Source: Akkermansiaceae bacterium
GTDB lineage: Bacteria; Verrucomicrobiota; Verrucomicrobiia; Verrucomicrobiales; Akkermansiaceae
DNA: 64,000 nt
Assembly: GCA_019634595.1 (NCBI GenBank)
Contig: JAHCBC010000002.1
Location: 1,054,001-1,118,000, forward strand
Direction: 5' to 3'
Both the position numbers and the translations under genes were made by a program. The notes under the pieces were generated by a model. The model made no database searches. It worked only from the letters and a program-made list of their open reading frames with translations, and was not told the origin of the DNA. Below, in pieces: positions 6,887-15,587 of this stretch (positions are counted from its first letter, which is position 1; each line of letters opens with the position of its first letter).

Positions 6887-9055
6887 TCAGTCGCGACCTC
6901 CCCGGCGGCCTTCCGGGCGGCCGCCGCCGCCCGGGCCACCTTGTGGTCGGCTCGGAGCGGCTTGACGCTGCGGGGCTGCCTGACGTTGCGGGACAGCCTG
7001 ACGTTGCGGGGCTGCCTGACGTTGCGGGGCTGCCTGACGTTGCGGGGCTGCCTGACGTTGCGGGACAGCCTGACGTTGCGGGACAGCCTGACGTTGCGGG
7101 ACTGCCTGGCGTTGCGGGACTGCCTGGCGTTGCGGGACTGCCTGGCGTTGCGGGACTGCCTGGCGTTGCGGGACTGCTTGGCGTTGCGGGACTGCCTGGC
7201 GTTGTGGTATTTCGCGGCGCTCCGGGGTTGCCTCTCTCCGTTGTGGGACCACTTGGCGGGGTGGCTCGATCCTACGTGGTGGCTCAGCCTGGCGCTGGGG
7301 AGGAGAAGGACGCTCACGCCTTTCCACATCCGGGCGGCCAGGTGCCTGTGGGATGGTCCGTGGCTCGTTGTCGCGCCTCATGTTCGGTGGTGGATCGACA
7401 CGATTCGGGTCGTCATTCTGCCGCTGCTGCTGGGGTGGCGAAACAACGCCCGGACGGCGGTCATCACGGTTGCGACCTGCGGTTTCTCCCGGAGAAGGGC
7501 GACCTGTTTCGGGACGGCGCTCCGGAGTGACATTCGGGCCGCGGTTTTCGCGCCCGGGCCCGGCGGTTTCTCCAGTGGACGGGCGACCTGTCTCCGGACG
7601 ACGTTCAGGCGTCGCATCCGGCCCACGGCTCATGCCATCGGGAAGGCGGCGATCTCCCGGGCCACCTGCGGTTTCCCCACGGTTGGGTCCGCGCTCGTCG
7701 CGGCCTCCCGGGCGGACATCCCGCCGTGGCGGAGGGGCATCATTGCCGGTGAGTTGGTCGGGACGCTTCGCGACGACCGGTGAGCGTTGGAAGCGTTCGC
7801 GGATGAGTTGCGCGGCGGCACCATCCCGACCGGGGGTGCGGTCACCGCGAACTTCGAGTTGTTGCCTGTCGCGGGTAAATTTCCGCATGTCCTGTCGCTG
7901 TGAAACAATCCGGTCACGGGCATCACGGTCGAGTGCCTGGAAGCGCTGGCCGCGGTTGTCCCCACGATTGGAAACGAACCGGCTGAACGGCTCCGCAAAT
8001 CTCATGTTGCCACGGTCGCCGCGTGGGCCTTCCGGGCGTCTCGCCAGCTCCGCCCAAGTGTGGGCCGGCCGTGCGTTCTCATTGTTGCGGAAGTATTCGA
8101 AATTGTCGCGGCGGCGTTGTTCCCAGCCGCGGTCGCCGCGGTGGCGCCACCGGTCATGGACATAGATCGGGTCATAACCACGGCGGCTGCCGTGGTAGTG
8201 GAAGGAAGCGTACCAACCGCGGTCACGGTAGCGGGTGGAGTAGTAGTCGCCGAAGTAGTAGTGGCAATAGCGCGGCCTGACGAACAGGTGGTCGATGAAC
8301 ACCGTGCTGAGAATCACCGTGGCGGGCGTGTAATAGTAGTCCGGCCGGGAATACACCACCCGGTCGAAATGGACGGGGGCGAACACCGTCCCGCGGCGGT
8401 TGATCTCATAGTCCCAGTAACCATCCACATAGACGTAGCCACGTGGGGTCCATACGTAGTGGCCGGGGATCCACACCCAGCTTTCCTGCGCGGGTTGCCA
8501 ATAACCGGGCTGCCATGCATAGCGGTTGTCGTTGTAGATCCAGTTGCCGGATACCCACACTTGGTTGTCTCCGAGGGCATCGGAACTGGGGCCGTTTTCA
8601 AGCGCTTTTGGCGGGGCGGGCAGGTAGGTCACTTCCTCCGCATCTTCGGACGCCCAGTAACCGGAGATCCACTGCCACTGGGATCCGGCGGGATTCCAGT
8701 AACCCGGCACCCATTGGCGGCCGGGTGGAAGGTTCCGCCAGACGCCGCTGACCCAGATGAAATCGCTGCGGTCGTCATCCCACGCCCAGTAACCGGAGAT
8801 CCAGGAAATGTTCTCACCGACGGGACGTTGGTCGGGCGGCAGTTCCTCGATCATCTCCGGCGGCTGCCGATCAACAATGATGCCTTGTTCAGGCTCGAAG
8901 CTCACCGAAGTGGCGAACGCCTCATGGACGGGACCCCGGGTGAGTTCCTCCACCCCCGCCTGCGGCTGTGCGGCCACATTCCGGGGAAGGAGGAAAATGC
9001 CGCAGGACAAGGAAAGGATCAGTGCGCCGATGAGGGCGCGGGAGTGGGATTTCAT
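6887..9055 (-). CDS. Secreted YXWGXW-repeat protein with Arg/Pro/Gln-rich tail
   Basis: 722 residues. A signal peptide (MKSHSRALIGALILSLSCGIF..., ends about residue 29) is followed by at least seven W-x-x-G-x-W/Y units between about 85 and 250 (WISGYW, WVPGYW, WVSGNW, WQPGYW, WIPGHY, YVDGYW), the YXWGXW repeat family of unknown function. A tyrosine/histidine-rich middle (CHYYFGDYYSTRYRDRG) leads into a long, highly basic, disordered tail of R, P, G, D and Q. The tail includes PERRPETGRPS repeats and ends in about 14 hexapeptides VPQRQA/APQRQA encoded by an 18-bp tandem array. The product is strongly cationic and probably acts in the periplasm or at the cell surface. Function unknown. Confidence 0.75.
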   Translation of the reverse strand: MKSHSRALIGALILSLSCGIFLLPRNVAAQPQAGVEELTRGPVHEAFATSVSFEPEQGIIVDRQPPEMIEELPPDQRPVGENISWISGYWAWDDDRSDFIWVSGVWRNLPPGRQWVPGYWNPAGSQWQWISGYWASEDAEEVTYLPAPPKALENGPSSDALGDNQVWVSGNWIYNDNRYAWQPGYWQPAQESWVWIPGHYVWTPRGYVYVDGYWDYEINRRGTVFAPVHFDRVVYSRPDYYYTPATVILSTVFIDHLFVRPRYCHYYFGDYYSTRYRDRGWYASFHYHGSRRGYDPIYVHDRWRHRGDRGWEQRRRDNFEYFRNNENARPAHTWAELARRPEGPRGDRGNMRFAEPFSRFVSNRGDNRGQRFQALDRDARDRIVSQRQDMRKFTRDRQQLEVRGDRTPGRDGAAAQLIRERFQRSPVVAKRPDQLTGNDAPPPRRDVRPGGRDERGPNRGETAGGPGDRRLPDGMSRGPDATPERRPETGRPSTGETAGPGRENRGPNVTPERRPETGRPSPGETAGRNRDDRRPGVVSPPQQQRQNDDPNRVDPPPNMRRDNEPRTIPQAPGRPDVERRERPSPPQRQAEPPRRIEPPRQVVPQRREATPERREIPQRQAVPQRQAVPQRQAVPQRQAVPQRQAVPQRQAVPQRQAVPQRQAVPQRQAAPQRQAAPQRQAAPQRQAVPQRQAAPQRQAAPSRPQGGPGGGGRPEGRRGGRD
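6964..7197 (-). repeat. 18-bp tandem repeat array, 13 units, inside the YXWGXW gene
   Basis: Thirteen consecutive 18-bp units, each reading close to GACGTTGCGGGGCTGCCT on the + strand, with a fourteenth degenerate unit at 7198. Units 9-13 share a GGC start and units 1-8 a GAC start, so two subfamilies spread by duplication. Each unit encodes one V/A-P-Q-R-Q-A hexapeptide on the minus strand. There are no spacers, so this is not a CRISPR array. Copy number could vary by replication slippage without breaking the frame. Confidence 0.95.
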
Positions 9056-9087
9056 GACTTTATTTTCTCACGGGTTTCACCCACGGC

Positions 9088-9327
9088 TCAGCTTGCGTCG
9101 CTGGTCACCGTGGTTTCCTTGGTTCGTGGCGGAGCACCACCGCCGGTGGTGACCTCCGTCGCACTGGTGGTGTTGGACACCGAGCGGGCGGCGCCCATGA
9201 TTCCGAGACCCCCGATGACGAGGCCGGTGACGATCAACCAGACTTGCGGAACCCCCATCACGGAAGCGCCGTAAAGAATCCCCGCGAGCAGAACCGCGGT
9301 TCCGAGTAGGTAGATGATTGCTTTCAT
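9088..9327 (-). CDS. Small two-helix membrane protein
   Basis: 79 residues from the ATG at 9327 (MKAIIYLLGTAVLLAGILYG). Two hydrophobic segments, about 3-20 and 27-48, are followed by a polar tail rich in T, S and G (SVSNTTSATEVTTGGG). The family resembles small predicted inner-membrane proteins found widely but without function. It is the upstream neighbour of the YXWGXW gene on the same strand, 32 bp away, so they may be co-expressed. The segment 9328-9510 upstream holds no gene I can support. Confidence 0.6.
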   Translation of the reverse strand: MKAIIYLLGTAVLLAGILYGASVMGVPQVWLIVTGLVIGGLGIMGAARSVSNTTSATEVTTGGGAPPRTKETTVTSDAS

Positions 9328-9510
9328 GGTGAGGTCTGGTTTCGCAAACCCCATGCCATTTCGTCACATCAACGGGTTATGAGCCCTTTGCGCTGATCAA
9401 AATTGCGAATTGCGCGTTGATTGGCGGAATGGCAATGCGGTTTCCTCCGGTGGAGATAACCGTATGACGTGCGCCCTTCCGTGCTTATTCATCCCCGGTT
9501 GAACCGGAAG

Positions 9511-11004
9511 TCAGGCGATGCCCAGGGCACCATCCGCAGCAGTCCGCAGCTTCCGGTAAAGTTCCGGATCGTTTGCCAGACTTTTGCCATAGGAGGGTAC
9601 CATTTCCTCCAATTTTTCCTTCCACCCTGGCAGGCGGTCTTTGAAGCATCTGCCAATGATGTCCAGCATGACATCCACCGCCGTGGAGGCTCCGGGGGAG
9701 GCACCCAGCAGCGCGGCGATCGAGCCATCACCCGCGGAGACGACTTCCGTGCCGAACTGGAGCACACCGCCTTTTTTCGCATCCTGCTTGATGATCTGCA
9801 CCCGCTGGCCTGCGGTGAGCAGACGCCAGTCCTCCAGCTTCGCGTCCGGGAAAAATTCACGCAGCGCGTCAAGACGGTCCTGGGGATGCTGCATCACCTG
9901 TTCGATCAGGTAGCGGGTCAGGTCGATGTTGTCCTTACCGACGGCGAGCATCGGGATCAGGTTGGAGATTTTCACCGATCCCGGCAGGTCGAAGAACGAG
10001 CCGGATTTCAGGAACTTCGGCGAGAAGCCGGCGAACGGCCCGAAGAGGAGGGAGAGCTTCCCATCGATCACCCGGGTGTCCAGGTGCGGCACGGACATCG
10101 GTGGCGCACCGACGGCGGCCTTTCCGTACACCTTCGCATGGTGGCTTTCGACGACCTCCGGATTGTCGCAGACGAGAAACTGTCCGCTGACGGGGAATCC
10201 GCCGAAGCCTTTGCCTTCTTCGATCTTCGATTTCTGGAGAAGGGGAAGCGATGCGCCTCCCGCACCCACGAAGACGAACGGGGCGGTGACGGAGCGGTTG
10301 ATGCCCTTTTCCAGGTTGCGCACCGTCAGCTCCCAGCGTCCGTCACGCTTCCGCTTGATGTCGTGGACCTGGTGGCGGGTGGCCACCTTCACGTTTTCCT
10401 TTGAAACGAGGAAATCCACCAGGCTGCGGGTGAGCGCGCCGAAGTTCACATCCGTGCCGCCTTCCACGCGGGTCGCGGCGATAGGCTCGGCGGCGTGGCG
10501 GCCCTGCAGCAGCAGCGGCGCCCATTCCCTGATCCGGCCACCGTCCTCGGAATACTCCATCTCGGCGAAAAAGTGATGCTTCGCCATCGTCTCATGGCGG
10601 CGCTTCAGGAACGCCTGGTCCTCCCGGCCGCGAACAAAGCTCATGTGCGGCACCTTCGTGATGAATTCTTCCGGGGAAGGGAGGACGCCCTGTGCCACGA
10701 GGTAGGACCAAAATTGCTTCGACAGCTCGAACGCCTCGTTGATTTCGATGGCCTTGGAAATGTCAACGGAGCCGTCGGGCTTTTCCTTCGTGTAGTTCAG
10801 CTCGCAGAGCGCGGCGTGGCCGGTGCCGGCGTTGTTCCATGGATTCGTGCTCTCTTTGGCGACCTCCGCCAACGCTTCCACGATCTGGATCTTCAGCGTG
10901 GGGTCCAAATGGTGGAGGAGAACGCCGAGGGTGGCGCTCATGATGCCCCCACCGATGAGAATGACGTCCGGTTCCGCGATCGTTTCTACACGTTTCATGG
11001 CCAT
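9511..11004 (-). CDS. mqo: Malate:quinone oxidoreductase
   Basis: 497 residues, standard length for Mqo, the membrane-associated FAD enzyme that oxidises malate to oxaloacetate and passes electrons to quinone in the citric acid cycle. [15 protein letters not shown] near the N-terminus is the FAD-binding dinucleotide motif; [39 protein letters not shown] and [17 protein letters not shown] are diagnostic Mqo segments. The C-terminal [15 protein letters not shown] is the second FAD-contact region. ATG at 11004 (MAMKRVE) or 10998 are both possible. Monocistronic. Confidence 0.95.
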   Translation of the reverse strand: MAMKRVETIAEPDVILIGGGIMSATLGVLLHHLDPTLKIQIVEALAEVAKESTNPWNNAGTGHAALCELNYTKEKPDGSVDISKAIEINEAFELSKQFWSYLVAQGVLPSPEEFITKVPHMSFVRGREDQAFLKRRHETMAKHHFFAEMEYSEDGGRIREWAPLLLQGRHAAEPIAATRVEGGTDVNFGALTRSLVDFLVSKENVKVATRHQVHDIKRKRDGRWELTVRNLEKGINRSVTAPFVFVGAGGASLPLLQKSKIEEGKGFGGFPVSGQFLVCDNPEVVESHHAKVYGKAAVGAPPMSVPHLDTRVIDGKLSLLFGPFAGFSPKFLKSGSFFDLPGSVKISNLIPMLAVGKDNIDLTRYLIEQVMQHPQDRLDALREFFPDAKLEDWRLLTAGQRVQIIKQDAKKGGVLQFGTEVVSAGDGSIAALLGASPGASTAVDVMLDIIGRCFKDRLPGWKEKLEEMVPSYGKSLANDPELYRKLRTAADGALGIA

Positions 11005-11104
11005 GCGCGCGGCGCGATAGGCCTATCCCGGGTGCTTCGCAAGCCGATATGAGCGGGAAATGCGCTTGGCGGGGGAAACCGCCGCCGCCACTATCCCGGA
11101 GATC

Positions 11105-11794
11105 ATGCTAGTGGAACTGAAATGCAACAACTGCGGGTCGCAGTTGAAGCCGGAGGACATCTCGCCGCAACTCTCCGCGGCGCGCTGTCATCATTGCAAC
11201 GCGCTGTTCGCCCTGCCCGCCGCAGCCGGTGGCCGGACGATCGGGCGTCCGGATGTGGCGTTGCCCCGCGGCATGAGCATCGAGGAGCGGATGGACGGGC
11301 TGACCATCACCCGCCGCTGGCTGGAGGCGAAGGTGTGGTTCCTGCTGTTTTTCGCGGTGTTCTGGAACGGCTTCATGATCGTCTGGAACGTCATTTCCCT
11401 CTCCCAGGGAATCTGGATGATGTCGGTGTTCGGCCTACTGCATACCGGGGTAGGGTTGTTCCTGATCTATCTGGTGCTGGCGATGTTCCTCAACACGACC
11501 ACGGTGAAGGTCACCTATGATGCGGTGGAAACCCGCAGCGGCCCGTTGCCGTGGAAGGGGAACAAGACCATTCCGAAGCATGAGGTGGAGCAGTTCTACT
11601 GCACCGAGAAAGTCCAGCATTCGAAGAACGGTTCCTCCGTCACCTACAAAGTGGAAGCCGTCCTGAAAGGAAACCGCCGGGAGACATTGGTGCAAGGCAT
11701 CACGCACCACGACCAGGCGCTCTACATCGAGCAGCAGTTGGAGCGGCACCTGGGTATCCGGGATGTGTCCGTCGCCGGAGAACATGGCCGATGA
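11105..11794 (+). CDS. Zinc-ribbon membrane protein of unknown function
   Basis: 229 residues from the ATG at 11105. An N-terminal zinc ribbon (CNNCGSQL ... CHHCNALF, residues 7-34) is followed by a soluble linker, two membrane segments (about 82-102 and 110-138) and a C-terminal domain that looks like a pleckstrin-type beta domain (VKVTYDAVETRSGPLPW, VEQFYCTEKV, YIEQQLERHLGI). Similar zinc-ribbon/two-helix proteins are common hypothetical proteins in several phyla. No operon partner; the next gene is convergent 9 bp away. Confidence 0.65.
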   Translation: MLVELKCNNCGSQLKPEDISPQLSAARCHHCNALFALPAAAGGRTIGRPDVALPRGMSIEERMDGLTITRRWLEAKVWFLLFFAVFWNGFMIVWNVISLSQGIWMMSVFGLLHTGVGLFLIYLVLAMFLNTTTVKVTYDAVETRSGPLPWKGNKTIPKHEVEQFYCTEKVQHSKNGSSVTYKVEAVLKGNRRETLVQGITHHDQALYIEQQLERHLGIRDVSVAGEHGR

Positions 11795-11803
11795 GCGCCC
11801 GCA

Positions 11804-12184
11804 TCAGCGGACAGCCACCTCTCCCTGCAGCTCGCTCCAGATCCACACTGCCTCACCTCCGGCTTCCTCCCGCTTTTCCCACAGAAACCAGCCGTAGGCC
11901 GGGGTCCAGTGGAGTTCATAGGTGTTCATTCTCCTTACCTGTCTGCCATTCTCGATGACCGGGTGGACCGCGATGATCCGCCTGACATGGTTCACCTCGA
12001 ATGGGCCGGATTTCGTGGTGCCCTCCAGCACCATCGCCACGGCGATGGCAGGGGTGCGGTTCTGGCTCCGCAGGTTGATCAGCCTGGAGATCAGTGCATC
12101 GGACGGTTCACTGGCCGGTTCCGCGGCGATGGCGGACGGAGCCAGGGCAAGGCAACAAAGCGGCGGCAGGTGGATGGGTTTCAT
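11804..12184 (-). CDS. Small secreted hypothetical protein
   Basis: 126 residues with a clear signal peptide (MKPIHLPPLCCLALAPSAIAA, cleavage about residue 21). The mature part has VNHVRRIIAVHPVIENGR and a tryptophan-rich C-terminus (LHWTPAYGWFLWEK, AVWIWSELQG), suggesting a small beta-rich domain. Family not recognised. It is divergent from the NfeD-like gene. Confidence 0.5.
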   Translation of the reverse strand: MKPIHLPPLCCLALAPSAIAAEPASEPSDALISRLINLRSQNRTPAIAVAMVLEGTTKSGPFEVNHVRRIIAVHPVIENGRQVRRMNTYELHWTPAYGWFLWEKREEAGGEAVWIWSELQGEVAVR

Positions 12185-12392
12185 CGCCTGTTTCGACGGA
12201 ATGCCCGGCGGATTTATTCTCCCATTCCGCGCGGATGTGATTTCGTACAGCTTCGGAGCGGTGGAAATGGCGTCGTTGTTTCCAACGGTATGCCGTGTAA
12301 AATGATGATGGTCATATCATTGTATGCTTTTGTGGGTTGATGGAATTCTCAAATTCCTTGCAAGTGGTTGGCGGGTTTCCCAATGTCGTATC

Positions 12393-12953
12393 GTGTTCGA
12401 CTCTTGGTGGGATGCCCTGAACCTGGAACTCCGTGTCTTCTATGGCATCGGAATCATCGCCCTGTTGGTGCTGCTGCTCCAGCTCGCCCTGTCCGTCTTC
12501 GGCGGCATGGATGAGCACGATTTCGACCATGCGGGCGACCACTCGTCCGGACTCAGCTTTTTCTCCATCCGTGGCGTCACCGCCTTTTTCGTCGGCTTCG
12601 GCTGGTCCGGGGTCATCGCCCTGAATGCGGGGTGGGGACTCATCCCGGCCATCGCCGTTGGCATGACCGTAGGCGTGACGCTCATGCTGGGGATCTTCCT
12701 GCTGATGACGAGCATGCTGCGCCTCCAGTCCAGCGGGACGCTCGATTTCGCCAACGCGGTCGGCAAGATCGGCACGGTCTATGTCACCATCCCCGCCGGG
12801 CGGAAAGCCGGTGGTCAGGTGGAGGTTCTCCTCCAGGGCCGCCTCACGATGGCGGATGCCCTGTTCCGCGGTGAAGCCCCGCTTTCGCCCGGCACCAAGG
12901 TGACCGTCGTCGAAAAAATCGGGCACTCCACCCTCATTGTCGAACCCCTCTGA
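12393..12953 (+). CDS. NfeD-like membrane protein, partner of flotillin
   Basis: 186 residues from the GTG at 12393; the frame also has an ATG at 12324, but the homology-like part (FDSWWDALNLELRVFYGIG) begins just after the GTG. There are hydrophobic segments at about 17-35, 53-75 and 80-103, then an OB-fold-like C-terminal domain (VGKIGTVYVTIPAG ... GTKVTVVEKIG). The architecture and its position 18 bp before the flotillin gene match YuaF/YqiJ-type NfeD proteins, which co-occur with FloT/YqiK flotillins in membrane microdomain organisation. The functional link is inferred from synteny. Confidence 0.7.
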   Translation: MFDSWWDALNLELRVFYGIGIIALLVLLLQLALSVFGGMDEHDFDHAGDHSSGLSFFSIRGVTAFFVGFGWSGVIALNAGWGLIPAIAVGMTVGVTLMLGIFLLMTSMLRLQSSGTLDFANAVGKIGTVYVTIPAGRKAGGQVEVLLQGRLTMADALFRGEAPLSPGTKVTVVEKIGHSTLIVEPL

Positions 12954-12971
12954 CCCTCCCCTGAAAAAGCC

Positions 12972-14489
12972 ATGCCTACACTGATCCTTGCAGCTGCGAT
13001 CGTCATCGTCATCTTCACCGCGCTCATCGCCATCGCCGCGCGTTACAAGAAGTGCCCCTCCGACCGGGTGCTGGTGAAGTATGGCAAGGTCGGCGAAGGG
13101 AAATCCGCCGAGTGCTACCACGGCGGCGCCGCCTTCATCTGGCCCATCATCCAGGACTACCAATACCTCACACTCACGCCGCTCCCCATCGACATCCGTC
13201 TGGAAGGCGCACTGTCGAAGCAGAACATCCGGGTGAACACGCCCTCCACCTTCACCGTCGGCATTTCCACCGAACCGGGGGTGATGGAGAATGCGGCGGA
13301 GCGTCTGCTGGGTCTGACCATGCCGCAGATCAGCGAGCTGGCGAAGGACATCATCTTCGGCCAGATGCGCGTCGTTATCGCGACGATGGACATCGAGGAA
13401 ATCAACTCTGACCGCGACAAGCTGATTGCGAACATTTCCCAAGGCGTTGAGGTGGAGCTGAAGAAAGTCGGCCTGCGCCTCATCAACGTGAACATCCAGG
13501 ACATCACGGATGCTTCCGGCTACATCGACGCGCTCGGCCAGGAAGCCGCTTCCAAGGCCATCGCGGAGGCGAAGGTCAAGGTCGCCCAGGCGGACCGTGA
13601 CGGTGAGATCGGTGCGGCGGCCGCGCAGCGGGACAAGCGGATCAGCGTTTCCGGCGCCAATGCCGAGGCCACCCGTGGTGAGAACACCGCGGAAGTGGAG
13701 ATCGCCAACTCCAACGCCCAGCGCCGGAGCGCCCAGGCGGAAGCGGAGCGTCTGGCACAGGCGGCGGAGAAGGTCGCCCACGCGAAGATTCTTGAAGAGG
13801 CTTATGTCTCCGAGCAGTCCGCGGAGAAACAGCGTGCCGAGCGGGACAAGGCCACCCAGTTCGCCAACATCGTCGTCCCGGCGGAGGTGGCGAAGCAACG
13901 CCAGCTTGTGGAAGCGGATGCGGAGGCGGAAAAGGTGCGGCGGATCCAGCAGGGCAAGGCGGACGGTGTCCGTGCCGAGAAGCAGGCGGAGGCGGATGGT
14001 ATCATCTTCGTGAAAGAGGCGGAGGCCGGTGGTTTGAAGGCACGCCTTATCGCCGAGGCGGATGGTCTGAGATCCCGCCTGCTCGCGGAAGCGGAAGGCG
14101 CGCAGGCGGTCCTCGTCGGAAAGGCGAAGGGCTTCGACGACCTCATCCGATCCTGCCAAGGCCCGGGAGGAGCACAGCAGCTCCTCATCACCGAGCTTCT
14201 CCCTCAGCTCGTCGAGGCGCAGGTCAAGGCCATCGCCAACCTCAAGATCGACAAACTCACCGTCTGGGACAGTGGCAAGGGGGCGGACGGAAAGAACAGC
14301 ACCGCCGGATTCCTTTCCGGTCTCGCAGGATCGGTCCCGCCGCTCCACGAACTGGCGAAAAACGTCGGCGTCGAATTGCCTTCCTACCTGGGCAAGCTGG
14401 ACGACCCGCAGGCCGACCGGCCATCCGTGCAGCCGCCGGCACCGGAAGCTCCGGTGACTGGAAACACGCAGTCCGTGGAAGGCATCTGA
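12972..14489 (+). CDS. Flotillin family protein (FloT/YqiK-like, SPFH domain)
   Basis: 505 residues. An N-terminal membrane anchor (residues 1-22) is followed by KKCPSDRVLVKYGKVG and an SPFH/Band-7 domain to about residue 190 (STFTVGISTEPGVMENAAERLLGL, INVNIQDITDASGYIDALGQEAA). The next 200 residues form an Ala/Glu/Lys-rich coiled coil of the flotillin type, and the C-terminus is proline-rich. Flotillins oligomerise at the inner membrane face and scaffold functional microdomains. It is preceded by the NfeD-like gene and followed by an intrinsic terminator. Confidence 0.9.
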   Translation: MPTLILAAAIVIVIFTALIAIAARYKKCPSDRVLVKYGKVGEGKSAECYHGGAAFIWPIIQDYQYLTLTPLPIDIRLEGALSKQNIRVNTPSTFTVGISTEPGVMENAAERLLGLTMPQISELAKDIIFGQMRVVIATMDIEEINSDRDKLIANISQGVEVELKKVGLRLINVNIQDITDASGYIDALGQEAASKAIAEAKVKVAQADRDGEIGAAAAQRDKRISVSGANAEATRGENTAEVEIANSNAQRRSAQAEAERLAQAAEKVAHAKILEEAYVSEQSAEKQRAERDKATQFANIVVPAEVAKQRQLVEADAEAEKVRRIQQGKADGVRAEKQAEADGIIFVKEAEAGGLKARLIAEADGLRSRLLAEAEGAQAVLVGKAKGFDDLIRSCQGPGGAQQLLITELLPQLVEAQVKAIANLKIDKLTVWDSGKGADGKNSTAGFLSGLAGSVPPLHELAKNVGVELPSYLGKLDDPQADRPSVQPPAPEAPVTGNTQSVEGI

Positions 14490-14512
14490 CCTGACCTTTG
14501 GATATTCCGATC

Positions 14513-14545
14513 AACGGCGCACTCCGGAATGGGGGCGCCGTTTTT
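14513..14545 (+). terminator. Intrinsic terminator after the flotillin gene
   Basis: AACGGCGC (14513-14520) pairs perfectly with GCGCCGTT (14535-14542) across a 14-nt loop, and the right arm runs into TTTTT. It lies 24 bp after the flotillin stop, closing the NfeD-flotillin transcript. Confidence 0.8.
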
Positions 14546-14619
14546 CTTTGTCGGGAGACTTTCCGCGTGATGGGAAAGGATGATTGCGCACAGGAGAGGG
14601 CGAGGCTATCCCCGTCAGG

Positions 14620-15156
14620 ATGACCAAGGCCGTGCTCCGTCACCTTCTTTCCGCCGTGATGGCGTGCTTCATCGCGTCATGTGGTGCGGGCACGAACCTC
14701 CATCAGGTGGACGGGAACGTGTGGCGCTCCTCCCAGCCTGAGAAGCGGGACTTCCGTGCGCTGGAGAAGGACGGCATCCGGGAGGTGCTCAACCTGCGCC
14801 GCTATCATTCCGACGACGCCATTGCGGGGAACCTGGTGTGCCACCATGTCCGGATGACGGCGGGAAAGATCAATGACAAGAACATGCTGGAGGCGCTGCG
14901 CGTCCTGGCCGCGGCGAAGCAACCCATCGTCGTCCACTGCTGGCATGGCTCCGACCGGACGGGCGCGGTCATCGCGATGTACCGCATGGTCATCCAGCGG
15001 TGGCCGAGGGAGCAGGCCATCGCGGAAATGGTGGACCCGCGTTACGGCCATCATGCGGGTGTGTTCCCGAACGTCCGGGAATACCTGGAAAACGTGGATG
15101 TGGAAAAGATGCGCCGCCAGCTCCGGGCGGAGGGGCTGCTCAGCGGAACTGCTTGA
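14620..15156 (+). CDS. Lipoprotein tyrosine/dual-specificity phosphatase-like protein
   Basis: 178 residues from the ATG at 14620. The N-terminus (LLSAVMACFIASCGAG) ends in a lipobox-like I-A-S-C, so a membrane-anchored lipoprotein is predicted. The catalytic signature HCWHGSDRTG (H-C-x5-R-T-G) is intact, and LEKDGIREVLNLRRY matches the N-terminal part of the fold seen in DSP/SIW14-like phosphatases. Related exported phosphatases act on phosphotyrosine, inositol phosphates or lipids; the substrate here is unknown. Its 3' end overlaps the convergent DUF4250 gene by 17 bp. Confidence 0.75.
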   Translation: MTKAVLRHLLSAVMACFIASCGAGTNLHQVDGNVWRSSQPEKRDFRALEKDGIREVLNLRRYHSDDAIAGNLVCHHVRMTAGKINDKNMLEALRVLAAAKQPIVVHCWHGSDRTGAVIAMYRMVIQRWPREQAIAEMVDPRYGHHAGVFPNVREYLENVDVEKMRRQLRAEGLLSGTA

Positions 15157-15328
15157 GGGCGGGCTGGTAGGTATAGCCTGCTGTCTCCAGCTTTTCCTCC
15201 AGCGCCGCCTGGTCCAGGTCATGCGTTTTCACCAGATCGTCGAGTGATTCGCTGTGGTTGCGCAGTTCCGTATTCACCAGACCGAACAGCAGGTGGGGAT
15301 CCATGGCGAGGTAGTTGGAGAGATCCAT
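15140..15328 (-). CDS. DUF4250 domain small protein
   Basis: 62 residues from ATG 15328 (MDLSNYLAMDPHLLFGLVN); ATG 15343 would add five. The pattern M-D-P-x-L-L, VNTELRNHSESLDDLVKTHDLDQ and the C-terminal LETAGYTY...QF is that of DUF4250, a short, compact, widely spread family of unknown function. It overlaps the convergent phosphatase gene by 17 bp. Confidence 0.75.
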   Translation of the reverse strand: MDLSNYLAMDPHLLFGLVNTELRNHSESLDDLVKTHDLDQAALEEKLETAGYTYQPALKQFR

Positions 15329-15418
15329 GGACCGAGGATGCATCCGTGGGGTTGATCCGCAAGTCCCTTGGGGCCGCTGGTCATTTCGGAGTCGGAAGGA
15401 CTTGGGTGGATTTTGATG

Positions 15419-15487
15419 CCACTGATTTCACTGATTCCGGAAAAGCAGATGTAAGATTATGAATCAGTAAATCAGTGAAATCAGCGG
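15419..15487. repeat. Intergenic inverted repeat with 9-nt subrepeats (element A)
   Basis: An 18-nt left arm (15419-15436) pairs with 15470-15487 at 17 of 18 positions across a 33-bp centre. Each arm is itself made of 9-nt subrepeats (ACTGATTTC/ACTGATTCC on the left; GAATCAGTA/AATCAGTGA/AATCAGCGG on the right). No T-run follows, so it is not a normal terminator. Confidence 0.8.
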
Positions 15488-15587
15488 TCATCCTTTTCCA
15501 TGACCAGAGGTGCCACCCCAAATGGGAGCATGGTCCGTTGTGCCCTGCTTCCTTGACGCATGGCCGCCGCACCCTAGCGTCGGAGGG

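Noticed and set aside
6964..7197. Regular repeats suggesting a CRISPR array
   Set aside because: The 18-bp units are head to tail with no spacers and encode in-frame hexapeptides of the YXWGXW protein.
6772..7530. Collagen-like open frame on the + strand (GLPDVAG/GLPGVAG repeats)
   Set aside because: It is the antisense of the PQRQA repeat array; repeats keep all frames open, and no start region or homologous domain is present.
12312..14348. 678-residue open frame antisense to the flotillin gene
   Set aside because: High-GC coding sequence leaves the opposite strand open; the flotillin protein has clear family motifs, the antisense product has none.
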